Shown: positions 45,804 through 54,836, counted from the first letter of the stretch. The stretch: 64,000 nt of DNA from Acrocarpospora phusangensis (GCF_016862995.1 NZ_BOOA01000046.1:1-64000), one strand, 5' to 3'. The notes: generated by a model not told the origin, from the letters alone. Program-made: numbers and translations.

Positions 45804-45830
45804 CGTCGGACCGAGTTCCGGGTTCCGACG
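45804..45830 (+). promoter_or_regulatory. Hairpin before small zinc-ribbon gene
   Basis: CGTCGGA (45804-45810) and TCCGACG (45824-45830) form a 7-bp stem with a 13-nt loop that ends right before the AAAGGG ribosome site. The rest of the 240-bp spacer (45599-45838), which must carry the hemE promoter, shows no other feature. Confidence 0.4.
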
Positions 45831-45838
45831 AAAGGGCG

Positions 45839-46006
45839 ATGACTTCGATGTGGAGTTCCCCCGAACACCGCACTGAGCGCTGTGCCGCCTGCGCCGCCGA
45901 GCGCGCGTTCGAGCAGCCGCCCTGTCAGGACGGCCACGAGACCTGTGACGAGTGGTCCTGCGTCGACTGTGGCAGTGCCCTGCTCCTGGCGCGGGCGGCG
46001 GCTTGA
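45839..46006 (+). CDS. Small zinc-ribbon protein
   Basis: A 55-residue (or 52, if from ATG 45848) protein with CAAC, later CQDGHETC and CVDC pairs, a likely one- or two-zinc ribbon. AAAGGG lies two bases before ATG 45839 but eleven before ATG 45848. The family is not recognised, but small ribbons of this size near DUF3000 genes are frequent in actinomycetes. The role is unknown. Confidence 0.7.
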   Translation: MTSMWSSPEHRTERCAACAAERAFEQPPCQDGHETCDEWSCVDCGSALLLARAAA

Positions 46007-46015
46007 TCATCAAAT

Positions 46016-46666
46016 ATGACGACAACGACCTCCCCTCTGCTTCGCGCGCTCCCGAATCCGGCCTACGCTTCGGTCATGACCTTCGGTGACCCGCCGGCGC
46101 CGCCGGCCGCCTTCCGGCGCGCGCTGGAGACGCTGCGCCCCGCCGAGGTCCGCCCTGAGATCGAGCTGGAGGACATTCCGGCTCCGCAGCGGCTGGCGCC
46201 GTACTCCGGCGCGGTCGGCGCGTCCGTCTACCGGGACGACGACGAACTGGCCGTCGGCCGCCTGATCATGCTGTTCGACCCGGACGGCCAGCGCGGCTGG
46301 GAGGGCCCGTTCCGGCTGGTCGCGTACGTCCGGGCGGACATGGAGCCGGAGATCACCTCCGACCCGCTGCTCGGCCCGGTGGCCTGGAGCTGGCTGACCG
46401 AGGCGCTGGAGGCCCACGGCGCGGCGTTCGCCGCCGCGGGCGGCACGGTGACCCGGGCGGTGTCCGAAGGTTTCGGCAACAAGGACAACGATCCCGTCAC
46501 GACCGAACTGGAATTGCGTGCGTCCTGGTCGCCGCTGGACGAAGATCTGTCCGCCCACGTGGCCGCGTGGTGCGATCTGATGTGCCTGGCGGCGGGGATC
46601 CCCCCGCTGCCGCCCGATGTCGCGGCCCTGAAGCCGCGGCGTACCGACCATCCGAAAGTGCTCTAG
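46016..46666 (+). CDS. DUF3000 family protein
   Basis: A 216-residue (or 196, if from ATG 46076) soluble protein of the actinobacteria-specific DUF3000 family. RPEIELEDIPAPQRLAPYSGAVGASV, GRLIMLFDPDGQRGWEGPFRLVAYVRADMEPE and DPLLGPVAWSWLTEALE match it. Family members are consistently encoded next to ribonuclease D, as here, but their function is unknown. A hairpin at 46691-46728 follows. Confidence 0.88.
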   Translation: MTTTTSPLLRALPNPAYASVMTFGDPPAPPAAFRRALETLRPAEVRPEIELEDIPAPQRLAPYSGAVGASVYRDDDELAVGRLIMLFDPDGQRGWEGPFRLVAYVRADMEPEITSDPLLGPVAWSWLTEALEAHGAAFAAAGGTVTRAVSEGFGNKDNDPVTTELELRASWSPLDEDLSAHVAAWCDLMCLAAGIPPLPPDVAALKPRRTDHPKVL

Positions 46667-46690
46667 AAAGCTCTTTCTCCGCCCTACCGA

Positions 46691-46728
46691 GAGGAGGCTC
46701 GGTTGATCGTCTCGCTCGTCGCCTCCTC
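46691..46728 (+). terminator. Probable terminator after DUF3000 gene
   Basis: GAGGAGGC (46691-46698) pairs with GCCTCCTC (46721-46728) over a 22-nt loop that can fold further. The remaining 46729-46857 spacer should hold the rnd promoter; no element stands out. Confidence 0.5.
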
Positions 46729-46857
46729 ATGTGGTCGCGGCATGCCATAGCTTGAGACATCGACCGAACCCGGAGCACACCGTGCCGGACCGTTCCACCA
46801 TTCCGAACCACCTACCAGCCGCCATGAGGGACGAGGTAGCCAGCCCGAGGTTGTTCA

Positions 46858-48084
46858 GTGACCGATGAGAAAGACGTCCAGCCGCTGCTGGAACCGCGCG
46901 ACGGCATCCCGCCGGTAGTAGAGGACGAGGAGGCGCTGGCCGCCACCGTGCAGGCGTTCGCGGCGGGCAGCGGCCCGGTCGCGGTGGACGCCGAGCGGGC
47001 CTCCGGCTACCGGTACAGCGGCCGGGCGTACCTGGTGCAGCTGCGCCGCGCGGGGACGGGCAGCGCGCTGATCGACCCGATCCAGTGCCCCGATCTGACC
47101 GGCCTGGACGCCGCGCTGGGCGGCGCCGAGGTGGTCCTGCACGCGGCCTCCCAGGACCTGCCGTGCCTGGCCGAGCTGGGTTTCCGGCCGAAGCTGCTGT
47201 TCGACACCGAGCTGGCCGGGCGGCTGCTCGGCTACGAGCGGGTGGGCCTCGGCACGATGGTGGAGGTCGTGCTGGGCCTGGGCCTGGTGAAGGGGCACAG
47301 CGCGGCCGACTGGTCCACCCGGCCGCTGCCGGAGGACTGGCTGCGCTACGCGGTGCTGGACGTCGAGGTGCTCATCGAGCTGCGCGACGTGCTCCACGCC
47401 GAGCTGGTGGAGAGCGGCAAGCTGGAGTGGGCGATGGAGGAGTTCGCGGCGATCCTGGCCGCGCCCACCGCGCCGCTGCGCAGCGACCCCTGGCGGCGTA
47501 CGAGCGGCATCCACCGGGTCCGCAACCTGCGCGGCCTGGCCGTGGTCCGCGAGCTGTGGACGCTCAGGGACGAGCTGGCCAGGGACGCCGACCTGGCGCC
47601 GGGTCGGGTGCTGCCGGACTCGGCGATCGTGCAGGCCGCGCTGGACCTGCCGCGCACGACCAAGGCGCTCACCGAGATCGCGCCGTTCACCGGCCGCAGC
47701 GCGCGGCGGCATCTGCGCGACTGGCTCAACGCGGTGACCCGGGCCCGGATCATGGCCGACGACGAGCTGCCGCAGCCGATCGGCCCCGGCGACGGCCCGC
47801 CCCCGGCGAACCGGTGGGCGGACCGCGACCCGGTCGCGGCCAAGCGGCTGCACGCGGCCAGGACGGTGGTGGCCGCGCTGGCCGACGAGCACCGCATGCC
47901 GACCGAGAACCTGCTCCAGCCGGACGCGGTGCGCCGCCTCACCTGGGAGCCGCCGGATTCCGCCGACGAAGAGGTGATCGCGGCGCGGCTGCGCGAGCTG
48001 GGAGCCCGGGAGTGGCAGGTGGGACTGACCGCCCTGCCGCTCGCCAAGGCCCTCCAGCGGCTGGAGACCAAGGGCGAGATCTGA
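46858..48084 (+). CDS. rnd: Ribonuclease D (DEDD exonuclease with HRDC)
   Basis: A 408-residue 3'-5' exoribonuclease. The DEDD residues include Asp44 and Glu46 (VAVDAERASGYRY), an Asp in HAASQDLPCL and Tyr/Asp in YAVLDVEVL. HRDC domain(s) follow at about 220-300 and the extreme C-terminus. It trims stable RNA precursors. The start is GTG 46858 with no strong ribosome site. Pairing with DUF3000 is conserved. Confidence 0.93.
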   Translation: MTDEKDVQPLLEPRDGIPPVVEDEEALAATVQAFAAGSGPVAVDAERASGYRYSGRAYLVQLRRAGTGSALIDPIQCPDLTGLDAALGGAEVVLHAASQDLPCLAELGFRPKLLFDTELAGRLLGYERVGLGTMVEVVLGLGLVKGHSAADWSTRPLPEDWLRYAVLDVEVLIELRDVLHAELVESGKLEWAMEEFAAILAAPTAPLRSDPWRRTSGIHRVRNLRGLAVVRELWTLRDELARDADLAPGRVLPDSAIVQAALDLPRTTKALTEIAPFTGRSARRHLRDWLNAVTRARIMADDELPQPIGPGDGPPPANRWADRDPVAAKRLHAARTVVAALADEHRMPTENLLQPDAVRRLTWEPPDSADEEVIAARLRELGAREWQVGLTALPLAKALQRLETKGEI

Positions 48085-48136
48085 CCTCCTCGCCGGCCGG
48101 GGTCTGACCGACTCCCACCTCACCGGCCTCGGAGGG

Positions 48137-49684
48137 TCAGCGCAGCCGCAGCCAGACCGCGGTGTCCGGGGGCAGCGCGCCGCCGGGAAGCCCGCCGCTG
48201 GCCAGCAGCACGGACTCGTACGCCGGCAGCTCCGCCGGCTCCGTGCCCAGGTTGACCAGGCAGGCGAAGTCGTCGCCCCGGGTGAAGGCCAGGTCGTAGC
48301 CGTCCAGCCAGCGGAACTCGCCGGACGGGCGGCCGGCGATCGCGGCGCGGTAGAGCGCCAGCGTGGAGCCGGGGTCGGCCCGCTGCGCCTCCACCGTGAG
48401 CGCCGCCCAGCCGTCCGGCTGCGGCAGCCAGGTGGCGCCGCCTTCGCCGAACCCGTACGGCGCGGCCGTCCCGGACCAGGGCATCGGCACGCGGCAGCCG
48501 TCCCGCCCGAGCCTGGCGCCTCCGGTACGGCGGTAGACCGGGTCGTCGCGGTCGGCGGCCGGGATGTCCAGGAACTCGGGCAGTCCCAGCTCCTCGCCCT
48601 GGTACACGTACGCCGAACCGGGCAGGGCGAGCAGCAGCAGGGCGGCGGCGCGGGCGCGGCGGGTGCCCAGGGCCACGTCCACCTCGGCGTCGGAGCGGGC
48701 GGGCGCGGGCGCGCCGTACCGGCTGACCGGGCGCATCACGTCGTGGTTGCTGATCACCCAGGGGGCGACCACGTCCGAGCCCTCGGCCAGGGCCAGCGAG
48801 GCCGTGATCGTCTGCCGCAGCGCGGCGGCGTTCCAGGCGGTCTGGAACAGGAAGAAGTTGAATGCCTGCGGCATGCCGCCCGGGATGAAGTACGGCTCCA
48901 GGTGGGTGATCTCGTCCCCCCAGAACTCCCCCACCGCGGTACGGCGGCCGGGGAACACGTCCGCCGGGTAGGAGTCCAGGATGGCCCGCCAGGTGGCGTA
49001 GTGCGCGACCAGCTCGGGCCGGTGGAACCAGGGCGAGGGCCGGTCGGAGGGCGCCGGGTCGGGCACGTCGGGCAGCTGGGGGTCCTTGAACAGACCGTGC
49101 GCCACGTCCACCCGCAGCCCGGCCACGCCCCGGTCCAGCCAGAATCGCAGCACCTTCTCGAACATGGCGGGCACGGCCGGGTTGGCCCAGTTCCAGTCGG
49201 GCTGGGAGGAGTCGAACAGGTGCAGGTACCACTGCCCGTCGGGGGTCTGCGTCCAGGCCGGGCCGCCGAAGATGGACTGCCAGTTGTTGGGCGCGTCGCG
49301 GAAGATGAACAGGTCGCGTTCCGGGCTGCCGGGCCCGGCGGCGAGCGCGGCCTGGAAGGCGGGGTGCGCGGACGAGCAGTGGTTGGGCACGACGTCGACG
49401 ATCACCCGGATGCCGTGCCCGGCCGCCGCCGCGACGAAGGCGTCGAAGTCGGCCAGGGTGCCGAAGCGGGGGTCCACGTCGCAGTAGTCGGCGACGTCGT
49501 ACCCGCCGTCCGCGAGCGGGGACGGGTAGAAGGGCGAGAACCAGACGGCGTCCACGCCCAGCTCCGCCAGGTACGGCAGGCGGGCCAGCGCCCCCGTGAA
49601 GTCGCCGGTCCCGTCGGCGTTCCCGTCGGCGAAGCTGCGGGGATAGATCTGGTAGACGACGGCGTCACGCCACCATTGCGTCAC
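48137..49684 (-). CDS. GH13 alpha-glucosidase-type hydrolase
   Basis: A 515-residue glycoside hydrolase family 13 enzyme, oligo-1,6-glucosidase-like. The catalytic triad is Asp193 (GLRVDVAHG), Glu253 (AVGEFWGDE) and Asp315 (ISNHD). No signal peptide is present, so it hydrolyses imported sugars. GGGAGC precedes GTG 49684. It faces a divergent catabolic operon across two LacI-type operators, so both directions are likely repressed together. Confidence 0.92.
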   Translation of the reverse strand: MTQWWRDAVVYQIYPRSFADGNADGTGDFTGALARLPYLAELGVDAVWFSPFYPSPLADGGYDVADYCDVDPRFGTLADFDAFVAAAAGHGIRVIVDVVPNHCSSAHPAFQAALAAGPGSPERDLFIFRDAPNNWQSIFGGPAWTQTPDGQWYLHLFDSSQPDWNWANPAVPAMFEKVLRFWLDRGVAGLRVDVAHGLFKDPQLPDVPDPAPSDRPSPWFHRPELVAHYATWRAILDSYPADVFPGRRTAVGEFWGDEITHLEPYFIPGGMPQAFNFFLFQTAWNAAALRQTITASLALAEGSDVVAPWVISNHDVMRPVSRYGAPAPARSDAEVDVALGTRRARAAALLLLALPGSAYVYQGEELGLPEFLDIPAADRDDPVYRRTGGARLGRDGCRVPMPWSGTAAPYGFGEGGATWLPQPDGWAALTVEAQRADPGSTLALYRAAIAGRPSGEFRWLDGYDLAFTRGDDFACLVNLGTEPAELPAYESVLLASGGLPGGALPPDTAVWLRLR

Positions 49685-49736
49685 AAGTGCTCCCTGTTCG
49701 TACGTACTGCGCAAAGTTAATCAAAACGCCAACGTT

Positions 49737-49750
49737 GGAAAGCGCTTGCC
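49737..49750. promoter_or_regulatory. LacI-type operator 1
   Basis: GGAAAGCGCTTGCC, one base off a perfect palindrome, just upstream of the GH13 start. Its sequence matches the operators at 49777 and 54671. Confidence 0.8.
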
Positions 49751-49776
49751 CACCGGCCATCCACCTCATATCCTCA

Positions 49777-49790
49777 GGAAAGCGCTTTCC
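49777..49790. promoter_or_regulatory. LacI-type operator 2
   Basis: GGAAAGCGCTTTCC, a perfect 14-bp palindrome, 40 bp from operator 1 and about 26 bp before the oxidoreductase ATG. The spacing places both sites on nearly the same DNA face, permitting cooperative binding. Confidence 0.85.
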
Positions 49791-49815
49791 AACCCCTTAA
49801 GCAGGAGATATCGCG

Positions 49816-50961
49816 ATGAGCGAGCAGGTCCTAGGCGTCGTCATGAACGGCGTCACCGGCCGCATGGGCTACCGCCAGCACCTGGTGCGGTCCGTGCTGG
49901 CGATCAACGAGCAGGCGGGCGTCACCCTGCCGGACGGCTCCCGCGTGCGGCTCCGTCCCGTGCTGGTCGGCCGGAACGCCGCCAAACTGGCCGAGCTGGC
50001 CGAGCGGCACGGCATCGCCGACCACACCACCGACCTGGACGCGGCGCTGGCCGACCCGGCGAACACGATCTACTTCGACGCGCAGGTCACCCAGGCCCGG
50101 GTGCCGGCCACGCTCAAGGCCATCGCGGCGGGCAAGCACGTCTACACCGAGAAGCCGACGGCCGAGTCGGTACCGGAGGCCATCCGGCTGGCCGAGGCCG
50201 CCGAGCGGGCCGGGGTGCGCAACGGGGTCGTGCAGGACAAGCTCTTCCTGCCGGGCCTGATCAAGCTGAAGCGGCTGATCGACGCCGGCTTCTTCGGCCA
50301 GATCCTGTCGGTGCGCGGCGAGTTCGGCTACTGGGTGTTCGAGGGCGACTGGCAGGCCGCGCAGCGCCCGTCCTGGAACTACCGGGCCGAGGACGGCGGC
50401 GGCATCGTGCTGGACATGTTCCCGCACTGGGCCTACGTGCTGGAGAACCTGTTCGGCCGGGTCCAGTCGGTGTACGCCCATGTGACCACCCACATCCCCG
50501 AGCGCTGGGACGAGAGCGGCACGCAGTACAAGGCGACCGCCGACGACGCCGCCTACGGGGTGTTCGAGCTGGCCGGCGGCGTGGTCGCGCAGATCAACTC
50601 GTCCTGGGCGGTGCGGGTCAACCGCGACGAACTGGTGGAGTTCCAGGTGGACGGCACGCACGGCAGCGCGGTCGCCGGACTGCGCGGCTGCCGCGTGCAG
50701 CACCGCAGCGCCACCCCGAAGCCGGTCTGGAACCCCGACATCCCGGCCACGGCGCGGTTCCGGGACGGGTGGCAGGAGGTTCCGGACAACGCCGAGTTCG
50801 ACAACGGGTTCAAGGTGCAGTGGGAGCAGTTCATCCGGCATGTGGTGGCGGGCGCGCCGTTCCCGTACACGCTCAGGTCCGGGGCCAGGGGCGTGCAGAT
50901 CGCCGAGCTGGGGCTGCGCTCGCACGCCGAGGGCCGGCGCCTTCCGGTGGCCGAGCTGTGA
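49816..50961 (+). CDS. Gfo/Idh/MocA family oxidoreductase
   Basis: A 381-residue NAD(P)-dependent sugar dehydrogenase. The N-terminal fold starts at VVMNGVTGRMGYRQ, an atypical GxTGxxG version of the usual GxGxxG; the catalytic EKP motif is HVYTEKPTAES and a GGG-I-V-LDMFPHW active-site segment follows. GCAGGAG precedes ATG 49816. It is first of three tightly coupled genes and may oxidise the 3-position of a glycoside or inositol. The substrate is unknown. Confidence 0.9.
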   Translation: MSEQVLGVVMNGVTGRMGYRQHLVRSVLAINEQAGVTLPDGSRVRLRPVLVGRNAAKLAELAERHGIADHTTDLDAALADPANTIYFDAQVTQARVPATLKAIAAGKHVYTEKPTAESVPEAIRLAEAAERAGVRNGVVQDKLFLPGLIKLKRLIDAGFFGQILSVRGEFGYWVFEGDWQAAQRPSWNYRAEDGGGIVLDMFPHWAYVLENLFGRVQSVYAHVTTHIPERWDESGTQYKATADDAAYGVFELAGGVVAQINSSWAVRVNRDELVEFQVDGTHGSAVAGLRGCRVQHRSATPKPVWNPDIPATARFRDGWQEVPDNAEFDNGFKVQWEQFIRHVVAGAPFPYTLRSGARGVQIAELGLRSHAEGRRLPVAEL

Positions 50962-52094
50962 GCGCCTCGATCGAGCTGCCGGCCGGGACGTACCGGCTGA
51001 GGGAGCCCGTCTCCTGGCCGCGCCCGGCGGGCCCGCCGCGCGGCCGCGTCGTGTACGCCGCAGCCCACGTGGTCGCCGATCCGCTCGGCGACAACACCCC
51101 CGGCTCCCCCGCCGCGGTCGACTGGGAGGCCACGCTCCGGTTCCGCCGGCACCTGTGGTCGTACGGGCTGCGCGTGGCCGACGCCATGGACACGGCGCAG
51201 CGCAACAACGGCCTGGACTGGGCCGCCACCCGCGAGCTGATCCGGCTGAGCGCGGCGGAGGCCCGCTCCTTCGGCGACCCCGCCGACCTCATCGCCTGCG
51301 GGGCCGGGACCGACCACGTCCCCGGCGCGCGCACCCCGCAGGCCGTCGAGGCGGCCTACCGGGAGCAGATCAGGACCGTCCAGGAGAGCGGCGCGACCGT
51401 CATCCTGATGGCCAGCCGCCAGCTGGCCGCGATCACCCACGCCCCGGACGACTACCACGCGGTCTACGGCAAGCTCCTGGCCGAGGTGGAGCGCCCGGCC
51501 ATCCTGCACTGGCTGGGCGAGATGTTCGACCCGCAGCTGGCCGGCTACTGGGGCTCCCGCGACATCGACACGGCGACGGCGTCCTTCCTGGAGCTGGTGC
51601 ACGCCAACGCCGCCAAGATCGACGGCGTGAAGGTCTCCCTGCTGGACGAGGAGCACGAGGTGCGCCTGCGCGCCGCGCTGCCCGAGGGCGTGCGCCTCTA
51701 CACGGGCGACGACTTCAACTACCCGTCCCTGATCAAGTCGGGCTCGCACGCCCTGCTGGGCATCTTCGACGCGATCGCCCCCGCCGCCTCGGCCGCCCTC
51801 CAGGCCCTGGACGCGGGCGACACGGCCGAGTACGACCGCGTGCTGGACCCCACCGTCGCCCTCTCCCGCAGGATCTTCGAAGCCCCGACCTTCCACTACA
51901 AGACCGGCATCGTCTTCCTGGCCTGGCTCAACGGCCACCAGGACGCGTTCACGATGGTCAACGGCGCCCAGTCGGCACGGTCCCTCCCCCACCTGGCCGA
52001 GGTGTTCCGCCTCGCCGACCAGGCCGGGCTGCTGACCGACCCCGAGCTGGCCGTCCACCGGATGCGGGCGCTGCTGGCGGTGCACGGCCGATGA
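50958..52094 (+). CDS. DUF993 / aldolase-like TIM-barrel protein
   Basis: A 378-residue protein of the DUF993 family, distantly dihydrodipicolinate-synthase-like. AAHVVADPLGDN, VADAMDTAQRNNGLDW, IDGVKVSLLDEEHEVRLR and YTGDDFNYPSLIKSGSHALLG are recognisable; the Lys in GVKVSL is a candidate Schiff-base residue. It begins at a GTG overlapping the previous stop (GTGA) and ends by overlapping the next gene. It probably cleaves or rearranges a sugar acid in the same pathway. Confidence 0.88.
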   Translation: MSASIELPAGTYRLREPVSWPRPAGPPRGRVVYAAAHVVADPLGDNTPGSPAAVDWEATLRFRRHLWSYGLRVADAMDTAQRNNGLDWAATRELIRLSAAEARSFGDPADLIACGAGTDHVPGARTPQAVEAAYREQIRTVQESGATVILMASRQLAAITHAPDDYHAVYGKLLAEVERPAILHWLGEMFDPQLAGYWGSRDIDTATASFLELVHANAAKIDGVKVSLLDEEHEVRLRAALPEGVRLYTGDDFNYPSLIKSGSHALLGIFDAIAPAASAALQALDAGDTAEYDRVLDPTVALSRRIFEAPTFHYKTGIVFLAWLNGHQDAFTMVNGAQSARSLPHLAEVFRLADQAGLLTDPELAVHRMRALLAVHGR

Positions 52095-52915
52095 ACAGGC
52101 TCTCGCTGAACCAGTGGACGACCAAGCGGTGGACGGTCGCCGAAGCCGTGGACGGCTGCGTACGGCACGGCGTCGGGGCCATCGGGCTGTGGCGGCAGGA
52201 CGTCGCCGAGCAGGGGCTGGACGAGACGGTGAAGCTCGTCCAGGCGGCCGGGCTACGGGTCTCCTCGCTCTGCCGCGGCGGCTTCCTGACCGGGTCGGAC
52301 CCGCTGCCCGACAACCGCAGGGCCGTCGACGAGGCGGCAGAGCTGGGGGCGTCCTGCCTGGTCCTGGTGGTGGGCGGCCTGCCGGGTGTGGTGCCGGGCG
52401 AACCGCTGGGGGCGTTCTCGCGGGATCTGGCGGGGGCCCGGGATCGGGTGGCCGAAGGGCTGGCGGCGCTCGCGCCGTACGCGGCGGAGCAGGGGGTGCG
52501 GCTGGCACTGGAGCCGCTGCACCCGATGTACTGCGCCGACCGGGCCGTGCTGTCCACGCTGGGGCAGGCGATCGATCTCGCCGAGCCGTACCCGCCCGAG
52601 GTGGTGGGGGTGGTGGTGGACACCTTCCACCTGTGGTGGGATCCGGCGGTGCTCGGCCAGATCGCCAGGGCCGGGGAGCGCATCGCCAGCTACCAGGTGT
52701 GCGACTTCCTGTGCCCGCTGCCCGCGGACGTGCTGCTCGGGCGGGGCATGATGGGCGACGGCGTGATCGACTTCGCGCCGCTCAACCGGGCGGTGGCCGA
52801 GGCGGGATACACCGGCGACATCGAGGTGGAGATCTTCAACGCGGACGTCTGGGCGGCCGACCCCGACACGGTGGTGACGACCATGAAGGCGCGTTACGCG
52901 GAGCTGATCGCGTAG
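52091..52915 (+). CDS. Sugar phosphate isomerase/epimerase
   Basis: A 274-residue xylose-isomerase-like TIM barrel (AP endonuclease family 2). LALEPLHPM, VVDTFHLWWDP, YQVCDFLCPLP and DIEVEIFN supply the metal-binding Glu, His, Asp residues. Its ATG overlaps the DUF993 stop (ATGA). Likely isomerises a keto-sugar intermediate. It overlaps the convergent second isomerase by 22 bp. Confidence 0.9.
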   Translation: MNRLSLNQWTTKRWTVAEAVDGCVRHGVGAIGLWRQDVAEQGLDETVKLVQAAGLRVSSLCRGGFLTGSDPLPDNRRAVDEAAELGASCLVLVVGGLPGVVPGEPLGAFSRDLAGARDRVAEGLAALAPYAAEQGVRLALEPLHPMYCADRAVLSTLGQAIDLAEPYPPEVVGVVVDTFHLWWDPAVLGQIARAGERIASYQVCDFLCPLPADVLLGRGMMGDGVIDFAPLNRAVAEAGYTGDIEVEIFNADVWAADPDTVVTTMKARYAELIA

Positions 52916-53670
52916 CGGGACACCCAGTCCCGCGCCCCCGGCAGGATCTCCGCCACCGGTTCGACGTGCGGATACCAGGTGCGCTCCCATTCGAGCGAGA
53001 CCCAGCCGGGGAATCCGCGCAGCAGCTCCCCGCAGGCGTCGAGCGGCACGGAACCGGCCCCCAGCGGGCGCGGCGTGGTGTCGGCGGCCGAGACGGCGTC
53101 CTTGATCTGGACGTACGCCAGGTGGCGGGCCAGCGCCGCGAGAGTGGTCGCCGGGGGTTCGCCGTGCCGCCAGGGGTGCAGCAGGTCCCAGATGGCTCCC
53201 GTCACGTCCGGCAGGGCGACGGCGTCCAGCAGTCCGGCCACGGCCGCGCCCGTGGGCAGGCTGTCGTGGGTCTCCACGAACACCCGGACGCCGTGCTCCC
53301 GGCACAGGTCCGCGACCGCCCGCACCCGCCGCGCGGCCGCCGCGAGGTCGTCGCCGCCGGGGAAGACCCGGACCCCGGTCGCGCCGAGGTCCGCGGCCAG
53401 CTCCAGGTCGGCCCGCAGCCCGGCGGCCACCGGCTCGTCGGGGCCCGGCGCGGCGATCTTCGTGTATCCGGCGAGGGCGGCGACGGCCAGCCCGTGCCCG
53501 TGGATCGTGTCCCGGACGGCCGCGCGCCCGGCCGCGTCCAGCCCGGCGTGCACCCCCGTGTCCGGGTGCAGGCGCAGCTCCAGCCCGTCGCAGCCGCCCC
53601 GGACCGCCGTCTCCACGGCCGCCGCGACACCCTCCCCCGGTAGGCCCAGCGTGCTGACGGCCAGCTTCAT
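52894..53670 (-). CDS. Sugar phosphate isomerase/epimerase (second)
   Basis: A 258-residue TIM-barrel isomerase of the same superfamily as its convergent neighbour but with low similarity. VFVETHDSLPTG, DVTGAIWDLLHPWRHGEP and YVQIKDA carry metal ligands. Its ATG overlaps the stop of the LacI gene, so the regulator and this enzyme are made together. Confidence 0.88.
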   Translation of the reverse strand: MKLAVSTLGLPGEGVAAAVETAVRGGCDGLELRLHPDTGVHAGLDAAGRAAVRDTIHGHGLAVAALAGYTKIAAPGPDEPVAAGLRADLELAADLGATGVRVFPGGDDLAAAARRVRAVADLCREHGVRVFVETHDSLPTGAAVAGLLDAVALPDVTGAIWDLLHPWRHGEPPATTLAALARHLAYVQIKDAVSAADTTPRPLGAGSVPLDACGELLRGFPGWVSLEWERTWYPHVEPVAEILPGARDWVSRYAISSA

Positions 53671-54659
53671 AGCGCGCGCACGCTCTCCCGCAGGACCACT
53701 TCGCCGGTTATCGGCACCACCTGCGGCTCCTCGGCCCCGCCCAGGGCCAGTTCGACCGCGAGTGAGCCCATGGCGGCGAGCGGGAGCCGTACGGTGGCGA
53801 GGGCCGGGACGAGGTCGCGCAGCGTGGGGATGTCGTCGAAGCCCGCCACCGAGACCTCCTCGGGCACGCGTACCCCGCGCTCCCTGAAGCGGGCCAGCGC
53901 GCCCACGGCCATCACGTCGTTGACGGCGAACACGCAGGTCACGTCGGGCCGTACGGAGGCGGCCGCGGCGTGGCCGCCGTCCCGGTCGAAGCGGCCGTAC
54001 ACGATCTGGGGTTCTGGCAGGCCGAGTTCGGCGAGGGTGGCGCAGAAGCCGGCGCGGCGGTCGGCGGCGGTGATCAGGTGCGGCGGCCCGGCCAGCACCG
54101 CGAACCGGATGTGCCCGAGCCCGGCGAGCCGGGCGGCCAGCGCGGCGGCGCCCGCCCGGTTGCCGGGCGCGACCGTGTCCACGCCGAGCAGGTCCTGGCC
54201 CACGCAGGCGACCCGGCCGCCCTGCGCCCGGTAGCGGTCGAGCTCGGCCCTGAGCCGCGCGGTCAGCCCCGGGTCCGCCACCCGCGACCCGGCCACCAGG
54301 ACGGCCTTGGCGCGCTGCGCGTTGAGCGTGGCCACGTACGCGATCTCCCGCTCCGGGTCGCGGCGCGTGGTGCCCACCATCACCACGTGCCCCTCCGCGT
54401 CCGCCGCCCGCATCGCCCCGTCGGCGATCGCCGCGAAGTACGGATCGACGAGATCGTGCACCACCAGCCCGATCACGTTGCTGGCCCCCCTGGCCAGCGT
54501 CTGCGCCGCCACGTTGGTGCGGTAGCCCAGCTCGGCCGCGGCCTTCTCCACCCGCACCCGCATGGCCGCCCCGACCTGCCGGGTGCTCCCGTTGAGCACC
54601 CGCGAGGCCGTCGCCAGTGACACGCCGGCCTGCCTCGCCACGTCCTCCAGAGTGACCAC
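53667..54659 (-). CDS. LacI-family transcriptional repressor
   Basis: A 330-residue repressor with N-terminal HTH (TLEDVARQAGVSLATASRVLNG), hinge helix and a periplasmic-binding-type ligand domain (NVIGLVVHDLVDPYFAAIADG, VFAVNDVMAVGALARFRERGVRVPEEVSVAGFDDIP). GGAGG four to five bases upstream supports GTG 54659. A matching operator sits 12 bp upstream of the start, so it is autoregulated and is the likely controller of the GH13 and oxidoreductase operons. Confidence 0.93.
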   Translation of the reverse strand: MVTLEDVARQAGVSLATASRVLNGSTRQVGAAMRVRVEKAAAELGYRTNVAAQTLARGASNVIGLVVHDLVDPYFAAIADGAMRAADAEGHVVMVGTTRRDPEREIAYVATLNAQRAKAVLVAGSRVADPGLTARLRAELDRYRAQGGRVACVGQDLLGVDTVAPGNRAGAAALAARLAGLGHIRFAVLAGPPHLITAADRRAGFCATLAELGLPEPQIVYGRFDRDGGHAAAASVRPDVTCVFAVNDVMAVGALARFRERGVRVPEEVSVAGFDDIPTLRDLVPALATVRLPLAAMGSLAVELALGGAEEPQVVPITGEVVLRESVRAL

Positions 54660-54670
54660 ACGACCTCCAC

Positions 54671-54684
54671 GGAAAGCGATTTCC
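54671..54684. promoter_or_regulatory. LacI-type operator 3 (autoregulatory)
   Basis: GGAAAGCGATTTCC differs from operator 2 by one base. It lies just before the repressor gene. Confidence 0.85.
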
Positions 54685-54836
54685 CAGTATGCCAGGCGGA
54701 CCGGATCGTCCGCGAAACGTACATCACGGGCACCGCCCACGCTGGGACGATCCGAACCTCCGGCGCGCCGGGCTTGACGGAGGCGGCCGGGCTGGCGCAT
54801 GCATGGTCGGCAGCCGAATCCCCACCTGGAGCCGTG

